Shown here: piece by piece, positions 1-7,016 of the stretch | Layout of the letters: the number at the start of each line of letters is the position of its first letter | Position numbering within the stretch: position 1 is the first letter of the stretch | Origin: Streptomyces sp. HM190 | GTDB lineage: Bacteria > Actinomycetota > Actinomycetes > Streptomycetales > Streptomycetaceae | Assembly: GCF_009857135.1 (NCBI RefSeq) | Contig: NZ_CP047318.1 | Span: 1,674,001-1,738,000, forward strand | DNA: 64,000 bases | Direction: 5' to 3' | Notes under the pieces: model-generated | Databases searched by the model: none | The model's input: the letters and a program-made list of their open reading frames with translations, nothing else | What the model was told of the DNA's origin: nothing | Made by a program: the position numbers and the translations under genes

Positions 1-994
1 CGACGCGGAGCGGCCCGGACTGGTGGCCGGTCCCCTCACGGGCCGGCTGATCGAGGGCGGGCGGTCGAACCTGACGTACGAGGTCACGGACGGCGTCACC
101 CGGTGGGTCGTCCGGCGTCCGCCGCTCGGCCACGTCCTCGCGACCGCGCACGACATGCGGCGCGAGCACCGTGTGATCAGCGCGCTGCACCCGACGGACG
201 TCCCCGTGCCGCGTCCGGTGCTGCTGTGCGAGGACGCGGAGGTACTCGGCGCGCCCTTCTACGTCATGGACTTCGTCGAGGGCACCCCGTACCGCACCGC
301 CGAGCAGCTCGCGCCGCTCGGCGCCGACCGCACCCGGGCCGCCGTGCTGGGCCTGGTCGACACCCTCGTGGAGCTGCACGCGGTGGACCCCGCCGGGGTG
401 GGCCTCGCCGACTTCGGGCGCCCGGAGGGCTTTCTGGACCGGCAGCTGCGGCGCTGGGGCAAGCAGCTCGACGCGTCCCGCAACCGCGACCTGGCCGGCA
501 TCGACGAACTGCACGCGGCGCTCGGCCGCCGGCTCCCGCACTCCCCCGCCCCGGCGATCGTCCACGGCGACTACCGGCTGGACAACGTCCTGCTCGGCGA
601 GGACGACCGGATCAGGGCGATCCTCGACTGGGAGATGTCCACGCTCGGCGACCCGCTGACCGATCTGGGTCTGCTGGTGATGTACAGCGTGCCGATCGGG
701 CTGCCCGACTCCCCCGTCTCGACGACCGCGACGGCCGCCGGGCACCCCGACCCCGCGGAGATCGTGGCCCGCTACGCCGAGCGCTCCGGCCGGGACGTGT
801 CGTCCGTGGCCTGGTACACGGCGTTCGCGTGGTTCAAGCTCGCGGTGATCCTGGAGGGCATCCACTACCGGTACACCCTCGGCCAGACGGTCGGCCGCGG
901 CTTCGACCGCATCGGCGACCTGGTCCCCGTCTTCATCGAACACGGCCTGACGACTCTTCGTACCGGCTCCGGTTCCGGCTCCCAGGAGGGCTGA
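1..994 (+). CDS. APH-family (aminoglycoside phosphotransferase-like) small-molecule kinase, 5' end outside window
   Basis: The reading frame is open to the left edge, so the true start probably lies upstream; the GTG at 23 is only the first in-window start. The sequence GRSNLTYEV near the N-terminus is the nucleotide loop, VHGDYRLDNVLLG (about residue 180 from the GTG) carries the catalytic HGDxxxxN, and LDWEMSTLGDP (about 200) the metal-binding DWE. This is the APH branch that accompanies acyl-CoA dehydrogenases rather than antibiotic kinases. It ends 6 bp before the acyl-CoA dehydrogenase gene, so the two are one operon; in animals the same two domains are fused in ACAD10/ACAD11. Inference: it phosphorylates a 4-hydroxyacyl-CoA or similar substrate for the neighbour. 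The family is secure, the substrate unproven. Confidence 0.9.
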   Translation, partial: DAERPGLVAGPLTGRLIEGGRSNLTYEVTDGVTRWVVRRPPLGHVLATAHDMRREHRVISALHPTDVPVPRPVLLCEDAEVLGAPFYVMDFVEGTPYRTAEQLAPLGADRTRAAVLGLVDTLVELHAVDPAGVGLADFGRPEGFLDRQLRRWGKQLDASRNRDLAGIDELHAALGRRLPHSPAPAIVHGDYRLDNVLLGEDDRIRAILDWEMSTLGDPLTDLGLLVMYSVPIGLPDSPVSTTATAAGHPDPAEIVARYAERSGRDVSSVAWYTAFAWFKLAVILEGIHYRYTLGQTVGRGFDRIGDLVPVFIEHGLTTLRTGSGSGSQEG

Positions 995-1000
995 TCCACC

Positions 1001-2215
1001 ATGGACTTCGCATTCGACGCCCGTACGGAGGAGCTGCGTGCCAGGCTCCTCGCCTTCATGGACGCGTACGTGTACCCGGCCGAGGCCGTCGCGGAGGAGC
1101 AGCGGGCCGAGCTGTCGTCGCCGTGGGACACCCCGGCCGTGGTGGAGGAGCTGAAGGCCGAGGCCCGCAGGCAGGGCCTGTGGAACCTCTTCCTGCCGGA
1201 CTCCACGTACGGGGCCGGCCTGACCAACCTGCAGTACGCGCCGCTCGCCGAGATCACCGGGCGTTCGCCGCAGCTGGCGCCGACCGCGCTGAACTGCGCG
1301 GCGCCGGACACCGGCAACATGGAGGTGCTGGCGCAGTTCGGCGACGACGCGCAGAAGAAGCAGTGGCTGGAGCCGCTGCTGGCCGGTGAGATCCGGTCCG
1401 CCTTCGCGATGACCGAGCCGGACGTGGCCTCGTCCGACGCCACCAACATCACCACGCTCATCGAGCGGGACGGCGACGACTACGTCATCAGCGGACGCAA
1501 GTGGTACATCTCCGGGGCGATGAACCCCGACTGCAGGATCTTCATCGTGATGGGCAAGACGGACCCGGACGGGGCCGACATCCGCCGCCAGCAGTCGATG
1601 GTGCTGGTGCCCCGCGACACCCCGGGCGTCACCGTGAAGCGGGCCATGCGGGTCTTCGGGTACGAGGACCACTACCACGGCGGCCACGCCGAGGTGGTCT
1701 TCGACCGGGTGCGGGTGCCGGTGTCGAACCTGATCGGCGAGGAGGGCGGCGGCTTCGCCATCGCCCAGGCCCGGCTCGGCCCCGGCCGCATCCACCACTG
1801 CATGCGGCTCATCGGGATGGCCGAGCGGGCGATCGAGCTGATGTGCCGCCGGGCGGTGGCCCGCGAGGCGTTCGGCAAGGCGCTGGCCCAGCAGGGCGTG
1901 GTGCACAACTGGATCGCGGACGCGCGGGTCGCCGTGGAACAGCTGCGGCTGCTGGTGCTGAAGACCGCGTGGATGATGGACACGGTCGGCAACCGGGGGG
2001 CGCACACCGAGATCCAGGCGATCAAGATCGCGACGCCGCGGACCGTCGTCGACATCATCGACCGGGCGATCCAGCTGCACGGGGCGGGCGGTGTCAGCCA
2101 GGACTTCCCGCTGGCCGAGCTGTACGCGGGGGCGCGGACACTGATGATCGCGGACGGGCCGGACGAGGTGCACCAGCGGTCGCTGGCACGGCGGGAGCTG
2201 AAGCGGTACGTGTGA
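1001..2215 (+). CDS. acyl-CoA dehydrogenase, ACAD10/11-like
   Basis: 404 aa, the usual length for a FAD-dependent acyl-CoA dehydrogenase. Features seen are the flavin-contact segment FAMTEPDVASSDATNI (about residues 135-150), the beta-domain RKWYISGA, the C-terminal helical domain and the terminal IADGPDEVHQRSLARREL characteristic of the ACAD10/11 branch. ATG 1001 is preceded by AGGAGGG. It follows the APH-type kinase by 6 bp. In ACAD10/11 enzymes, established work shows turnover of 4-hydroxyacyl-CoAs through a phosphorylated intermediate, which fits the kinase next door. A conventional branched- or long-chain acyl-CoA substrate remains possible. Confidence 0.93.
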   Translation: MDFAFDARTEELRARLLAFMDAYVYPAEAVAEEQRAELSSPWDTPAVVEELKAEARRQGLWNLFLPDSTYGAGLTNLQYAPLAEITGRSPQLAPTALNCAAPDTGNMEVLAQFGDDAQKKQWLEPLLAGEIRSAFAMTEPDVASSDATNITTLIERDGDDYVISGRKWYISGAMNPDCRIFIVMGKTDPDGADIRRQQSMVLVPRDTPGVTVKRAMRVFGYEDHYHGGHAEVVFDRVRVPVSNLIGEEGGGFAIAQARLGPGRIHHCMRLIGMAERAIELMCRRAVAREAFGKALAQQGVVHNWIADARVAVEQLRLLVLKTAWMMDTVGNRGAHTEIQAIKIATPRTVVDIIDRAIQLHGAGGVSQDFPLAELYAGARTLMIADGPDEVHQRSLARRELKRYV

Positions 2216-2290
2216 CCTCCGGTGATTGCCGGGCGCCTATCGGGTCTCGGGGGTGCGGGGTCGTCCGCGGGTGCGGGTGCGTGGGGGTGG

Positions 2291-2403
2291 TTCGCGCCGT
2301 TCCCCGCGCCCCTGAAGGCGACGGGCCTGCGGCCCGCCCTTCGTCCTGAAAAGCGCGGGGCGCAGCCCCGGTGGCTTTTCAGGGGCGCGGGGAACGGCGC
2401 GAG
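2291..2403. repeat. long nested intergenic palindrome
   Basis: In the gap between the acyl-CoA dehydrogenase stop and the convergent TetR stop, a 26-nt arm (2291-2316) pairs with 2378-2403 at 25 of 26 positions. Inside sit smaller hairpins: AAAAGC/GCTTTT (2349-2354 with 2374-2379) and CGGGG/CCCCG around 2356-2370. It is a highly stable structure that can act as a bidirectional terminator. It looks like a dispersed Streptomyces intergenic palindrome, but I find no second copy in this window. Confidence 0.8.
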
Positions 2404-2467
2404 AAACCACGACCCACACGCACCCGCCGACGACCCCGCACCCCCGACCCGGTAGGCGCCCCGCCCC

Positions 2468-3070
2468 CTACGGCCGCAGCGCTCGCAGCAGCAGGTCGGC
2501 CAGGTGGTCGGCGACCTCCTGCGGGGTCATCGGGCCGTCCGGGCGGTACCACGTGGACAGGTGGTGGACGGAGCCGAAGTGGTAGTCGACGACCAGGTCC
2601 GCGGGGGTGGCCCGGGAGAAGACGCCCGACTCCTGCCCCTCCTCGATCAGCGCGCGGAACCGCTCGTGGTAGCGGCGGCGCTCGGCGCGGACCTGCTTGT
2701 TCTTCTCGGGGCTCAGGTGGTGCATCGAGCGGAAGAAGATCATCGCGTCGTCGAGGTTGTCGATGGTGGTGACGACGACGTCGGCGGCGGCGCCCCGCAG
2801 GCGCTCCTCCACCGGCGCGTCGGCGCCCGCGAACGCGTCGAGCCGCTCCTGCTGGATGCGCAGCACGCGCGCGTACACCTCGTGCAGCAGGTCGTCCTTG
2901 GAACCGAAGTAGTGGTACAGCGCGCCCTTGGTGACGCCCGCCGCCTCCACGATCTCCTGCACGGACGTGCGGTCGTAGCCCCGCTCGGCGAAGAGCCGGG
3001 TGGCGGCGGCCAGCAGCCGCTGCGGGACGGGGGTACCGTCTCCGTCCGTCGTCCTGGGCACTTCCGCCAC
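2468..3070 (-). CDS. TetR/AcrR-family transcriptional regulator
   Basis: 200 aa, GTG start at 3070. The N-terminal helix-turn-helix runs over about residues 20-66 and includes TSVQEIVEAAGVTKGALYHY followed by FGSKDDLLHEV, a textbook TetR DNA-binding region. The C-terminal half has no recognisable ligand signature, but the length fits fatty-acid or acyl-CoA-responsive members. It lies downstream of, and on the same strand as, the SDR gene (141 bp gap) and convergent to the acyl-CoA dehydrogenase operon, so local control of acyl-CoA metabolism is a reasonable inference. A candidate 16-bp TetR operator lies upstream of the SDR at 4032-4047; whether this protein binds it is unknown. Confidence 0.92.
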   Translation of the reverse strand: MAEVPRTTDGDGTPVPQRLLAAATRLFAERGYDRTSVQEIVEAAGVTKGALYHYFGSKDDLLHEVYARVLRIQQERLDAFAGADAPVEERLRGAAADVVVTTIDNLDDAMIFFRSMHHLSPEKNKQVRAERRRYHERFRALIEEGQESGVFSRATPADLVVDYHFGSVHHLSTWYRPDGPMTPQEVADHLADLLLRALRP

Positions 3071-3212
3071 CTGCCTTTCGGAGTCATGTCGTCGCCTACA
3101 GGTCGTCCCTCGACCGTCGAACGGTTCCCGGCCGGGCGGGCCGGAAGGGGACGATCCCGTCGCAGATCATCCCACTCCCCGCGTCCGGCCCGCCGGGCAG
3201 GTGGAGCACGGG

Positions 3213-3974
3213 TCAGCCCGTGGCCTCCCACTTCCGCTGGATGTGGTTCATGTTCGTCAGCCAGCGCTCCGGGTCGGTCGCGCGCGCCTGGTAGAAGCCG
3301 GCCACCTCGGGGTGCGGCAGGATGAGGAAGCGGTCGCTCTCGATGCCGTCGAGGAGCGCGTCGGCGACGTCCTCCGGTTCGATCGCCGTCGGCGCGAGCA
3401 CCAGGTCGCCCGCGCTGCCGGAGGCCGTCAGCATGTCGGTGCGCACCCCCTGGGGGCAGATGGCGTGCACCTTGAGGCCCCGGTGGCGGTAGGTGAGGGA
3501 CAGCCACTCGGCGAAGGCGTACGCCCCGTGCTTGGTGACGCTGTAGGGCGCCGCGCCGATCATCGTGAGCAGCCCGGCCGCCGAGACGGTGGAGACGAAA
3601 CGGCCGCTGCCGCGCTCCAGCCACTGCGGGAGCAGCGCGTGGGCCGCGCGGACGTGCGCCATCACGTTCACGTCCCAGGCGAGCGCCCAGACCTTGTCGT
3701 CGGCGGCTTCGGTGCCGCCGCTGGCGACGCCCGCGTTGGCGCAGTACACGTCGACCGTGCCGCCGAGCGCCTCGCGCGCCGGGGCGACGATCTCCGACGC
3801 GTCCCCGGGCACGGCGATGCCGCCGATCTCGTCGGCCACGGCCCTGGCCCGGTCCCCGTCGAGGTCGTTCACGACGACGCGGGCGCCCTCCGCCGCGAAC
3901 CGCCGGGCCAGCGCGGCGCCGATCCCGCTCCCGGCCCCCGTGACCACCACTCCCGCACCCTGCACGACACCCAC
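3213..3974 (-). CDS. short-chain dehydrogenase/reductase (SDR)
   Basis: 253 aa classical SDR. TGAGSGIG (residues about 12-19) is the NAD(P)-binding TGxxxGxG motif; the CANAG motif lies near residue 86, and YSVTK (about 143-147) holds the catalytic Tyr and Lys. An acidic Asp follows beta-strand 2 (VVVNDLDGD), which usually indicates NAD preference. The GTG start is preceded by AAGGAG eight bases away. With TetR downstream and the kinase/acyl-CoA dehydrogenase operon opposite, it may oxidise a hydroxyacyl intermediate, but the substrate cannot be read from sequence. Confidence 0.93.
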   Translation of the reverse strand: MGVVQGAGVVVTGAGSGIGAALARRFAAEGARVVVNDLDGDRARAVADEIGGIAVPGDASEIVAPAREALGGTVDVYCANAGVASGGTEAADDKVWALAWDVNVMAHVRAAHALLPQWLERGSGRFVSTVSAAGLLTMIGAAPYSVTKHGAYAFAEWLSLTYRHRGLKVHAICPQGVRTDMLTASGSAGDLVLAPTAIEPEDVADALLDGIESDRFLILPHPEVAGFYQARATDPERWLTNMNHIQRKWEATG

Positions 3975-4031
3975 TCCGGATCTCCTTACGCGAGGCTCAC
4001 GACCACGAACGGCTCATCGTCCGCCGTCAGA

Positions 4032-4047
4032 CTAACCGGTCGGTATG
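4032..4047. promoter_or_regulatory. candidate TetR operator, CATACCGACCGG type
   Basis: Read on the minus strand the site is CATACCGACCGGTTAG, a quasi-palindrome about 60 bp upstream of the SDR start. It matches the perfect-armed site at 30478-30493 at 13 of 16 positions, with the first 13 bases identical. The spacing from the SDR start and the shared core suggest a real operator. Confidence 0.5.
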
Positions 4048-4198
4048 TGCTGAGGAAGGGGTGCCGGGACGCCGCCGCCCGGGTATGCGGGGAAACGCCC
4101 GAGCGGCCGTGCCGGACGGGGGGTCTGCACACCGGCCGCGGAAGCGCTTAGCTTGCAGGGACGCCGCTTCCCCCACCCGCGCCCCGGAGGTCACCCCC

Positions 4199-5452
4199 AT
4201 GCGCCTCTCCCGCCGCACCTTCCTCGCCGCCTCCACCGCCGCCGCGGCCGGCACCGCCTGCGCCCCGGCCGGCGGCCCGCCGGCCGCGGGGGAAACGGCC
4301 TCCACCCGGCCGCGCACCGGCTTCGAGCGCCTGGCGGCCGACGGCTACCGGCTCCTCGACGGCCGCCGGATCGGCGTCGTCACCAACCCCACCGGCGTGA
4401 CCCGCGACGCCCGCCACATCGTCGACGTCATGCACGCCGACGACCGCGTGGACCTCACGGCGGTCTTCGGTCCCGAGCACGGTTTCCGGGGCACGGCCCA
4501 GGCCGGCGGTTCCGAGGGCCGCCAGGACGACCCGGCGACGGGACTGCCCGTGTTCGACACGTACCAGAAGAGCGGCCGAGCCCTGGCGGACGTCTTCACC
4601 GCCTCCGGGGTGGACACGGTCGTCTTCGACATCCAGGACGTGGGCGCCCGCTTCTACACCTACATCTGGACGCTGTACGACTGCATGGAGGCGGCCCGGC
4701 TCGCGGGCAAGCGGTTCGTCGTCCTGGACCGGCCCAACCCGGTGACCGGGCGGTCGGCGCAGGGACCCGTCCTGCACAAGGAGTTCGCGACGTTCGTCGG
4801 GCGGCAGCCGATCTCGCAGGCGCACGGCATGACGGTGGCGGAGCTGGCGCGGCTGTTCAACGGGGAGTTCCTGGAGGAGCCCGTACCGCTGGAGACCGTC
4901 CTGATGTCCGGGTGGAGACGGTCGCGGTTCTACGACTCCTCGGGGCTGCCCTGGGTGCCGCCGAGCCCCAACATGCCGACCCCGGACACGGCGCTCGTGT
5001 ACGCGGGGACCGGCCTGTTCGAGGGGACGAACCTCTCCGAGGGGCGCGGCACCACCCGCCCGTTCGAACTGCTCGGCGCGGAGGGCGTCGACCGGCGGTG
5101 GGCGGCCGCGGCGAACGACCTGGGGCTGCCGGGCGCCCACTTCAGGGAGGCGTACTTCACGCCCACGTTCTCCAAGTTCCAGGGGAAGACCGTCGGCGGC
5201 GTGCAGATCCACGTCCACGACCGGACGGCGTACGACCCGGTGCGCACCGGGATCGGTCTGCTCGTCACCGCGAAGAAGGTGTGGAGCGGCTTCGCCTGGC
5301 GTCCGGACCGGTGGATCGACAAGCTGACCGGGTCGACGCGGGTGCGCACGATGATCGACGCCGGGGCGGACACCGACGAGGTCGTGGCCGGCTGGCAGGA
5401 GGAGCTCGCCGCGTTCCGGAAGGTGCGCGAGGAGTACCTGCTCTACCGGTGA
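4199..5452 (+). CDS. secreted DUF1343 / GH171 exo-beta-N-acetylmuramidase (NamZ-like)
   Basis: The ATG at 4199 (417 aa) is chosen because it begins a Tat signal (RRTFLAAS, then an Ala-rich stretch to ACAPAGG); a Cys there makes a Tat lipoprotein possible, although the lipobox is weak. Conserved family blocks follow: RIGVVTNPTGVTRD, FGPEHGFRG, PVFDTYQKSGR, VVFDIQDVGARFYTYIWT and DRPNPVTG. DUF1343 corresponds to family GH171, whose Bacillus member NamZ removes MurNAc from the non-reducing end of peptidoglycan fragments. A role in cell-wall recycling or turnover is therefore likely. The gene stands alone, divergent from the SDR gene. Confidence 0.88.
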   Translation: MRLSRRTFLAASTAAAAGTACAPAGGPPAAGETASTRPRTGFERLAADGYRLLDGRRIGVVTNPTGVTRDARHIVDVMHADDRVDLTAVFGPEHGFRGTAQAGGSEGRQDDPATGLPVFDTYQKSGRALADVFTASGVDTVVFDIQDVGARFYTYIWTLYDCMEAARLAGKRFVVLDRPNPVTGRSAQGPVLHKEFATFVGRQPISQAHGMTVAELARLFNGEFLEEPVPLETVLMSGWRRSRFYDSSGLPWVPPSPNMPTPDTALVYAGTGLFEGTNLSEGRGTTRPFELLGAEGVDRRWAAAANDLGLPGAHFREAYFTPTFSKFQGKTVGGVQIHVHDRTAYDPVRTGIGLLVTAKKVWSGFAWRPDRWIDKLTGSTRVRTMIDAGADTDEVVAGWQEELAAFRKVREEYLLYR

Positions 5453-5606
5453 CCCGCGCGGGGACGTTCGCGATGTCCGCGAGGCCGAGGCCTTCCGCGA
5501 CACCCGGGACGTCCGCGCGAAAGAGCCGTACGTGACGTATGGCCATCCCCCGCCGTTGGCAGGACCATGCGCCTGAGCGCACCAACGGGGTCGAAGGGGG
5601 CTCGTC

Positions 5607-6974
5607 ATGGCGGCTTCGGACGTGAGTGTGACGCCTTACTGGGAAGTGACCTTCGACGCGGACGGTGACGTCGACACGGGTCAGCGGGACCGCCTGCTCG
5701 ACGGGGTGGTGCGGCGGGGGGTGGCGGACCTGGTCGTCTTCGCCCACGGCTGGAACAGCGACCGGTCCGGGGCCACCGGCCTGTACAGCAGGTTCTTCGC
5801 CCCGTTCCCGGCGCTCGCCCCGTCGGCGCGGCTCGGGTACGCCGGGGTGCTGTGGCCCTCGATGCGGTTCTCCGACGAGCCGATCCCGGACTTCACGCCG
5901 GTGCCCGCGCTGGCCGCCGCGCGTCCCGCGCTCGACAAGCGCACCAGGAACGCGCTGCTGGAGGTGTTCCCGGGCCGGGCCGCACTCGTGGAGCGGATCG
6001 CACGGCTGCTGGAGCTGCGGCCGGACGAGGACGCCTCGTTGGAGGAGTTCGGCAGGCTCGTACGGCTGCTGGTGGAGGCGCCGCCGCAGGGGCCGCAGGG
6101 CGCGTTCACGGCGGACACGCTGGCCGAGGGGGTGCCGGAGGACACGCCCGGGATGCTGTGCGGGGACACGGCGGGGGTGTGCGCGGAGTTCGCCGCGGCG
6201 CTGGCGGAGGTCGAGGCGGCCGGAGCGGCGGCCGAAGCACCCGCCGACGTGTCCGCGGCCGGTCCCCCCGGCGTCATGACCGGTGCGGCCGTTCCGGGAC
6301 CTCAGGTCTGGGACGGCGCCCGTGAACTGCTGCGCCAGGCCACGTACTTCGCGATGAAGCGGCGGGCCGGGACGGTCGGGGAGCGCGGGCTGGGGCGGCT
6401 GCTCGGGCGGCTGGCGGAGGAGGCGCCCGACGTACGGGTCCATCTCGTGGGGCACAGCTTCGGCGCGCGCCTGGTGTCGTTCGCCCTGCGGGGGCTGCCG
6501 CGCGGGGTGCGGACGGTGAAGTCGGTGACGCTCCTTCAGGCGGCTTTCTCCCACTACGCGTTCGCGGCGCGGCTGCCGCACGACCCCCGGGCGAGCGGGG
6601 TGCTGAACGGGCAGCAGAAGCGGATCGACGGCCCCCTGGTGTGCTGCCACTCCCGGCACGACTCGGCGCTCGGGACGATCTATCCGCTGGCGTCCCGGCT
6701 GGCGGGCGACGCGCGGACGGTGCGGGGCCTGAGCGTGGACGGTCTGCTGGGCGCGAAGTGGGGCGCGCTCGGTTACGGCGGGATCCGGGCGGTGCCGGGC
6801 ACCCGCTCGTTCCCGCTGTCGGCCGCGCTCGCCGGACGGCTGCCGACGTCCGGGTGCGTGAACGTCGACGCGTCGGCGGTCGTCCGGCGCGGTGGTGCGC
6901 CGTCCGGCGCGCACAGCGACATCTGTCACCAGGAGCTGGCGCGGATCGTGCTGGCGGCGGGCCAGGTCGTCTGA
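5607..6974 (+). CDS. alpha/beta-hydrolase-fold protein of unknown substrate
   Basis: 455 aa from ATG 5607, preceded by GAAGGGGG. Near residue 48 is HGWN after a hydrophobic strand (LVVFAHGWN), a typical oxyanion-loop position; near residue 280 HLVGHSFGAR is a G-H-S-F-G nucleophile elbow with Ser as candidate nucleophile. A variable insertion of roughly 150 residues separates the two blocks. There is no signal peptide and no obvious transmembrane helix, so it is probably cytoplasmic. Homologues in Streptomyces are often annotated only as hypothetical or misnamed as serine-threonine kinase; no kinase motif is present here. Confidence 0.75.
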   Translation: MAASDVSVTPYWEVTFDADGDVDTGQRDRLLDGVVRRGVADLVVFAHGWNSDRSGATGLYSRFFAPFPALAPSARLGYAGVLWPSMRFSDEPIPDFTPVPALAAARPALDKRTRNALLEVFPGRAALVERIARLLELRPDEDASLEEFGRLVRLLVEAPPQGPQGAFTADTLAEGVPEDTPGMLCGDTAGVCAEFAAALAEVEAAGAAAEAPADVSAAGPPGVMTGAAVPGPQVWDGARELLRQATYFAMKRRAGTVGERGLGRLLGRLAEEAPDVRVHLVGHSFGARLVSFALRGLPRGVRTVKSVTLLQAAFSHYAFAARLPHDPRASGVLNGQQKRIDGPLVCCHSRHDSALGTIYPLASRLAGDARTVRGLSVDGLLGAKWGALGYGGIRAVPGTRSFPLSAALAGRLPTSGCVNVDASAVVRRGGAPSGAHSDICHQELARIVLAAGQVV

Positions 6975-7016
6975 CCGGCCCGCCGCCGCACGGGAGTCAC
7001 TCGCCGCCGGTGGTGG

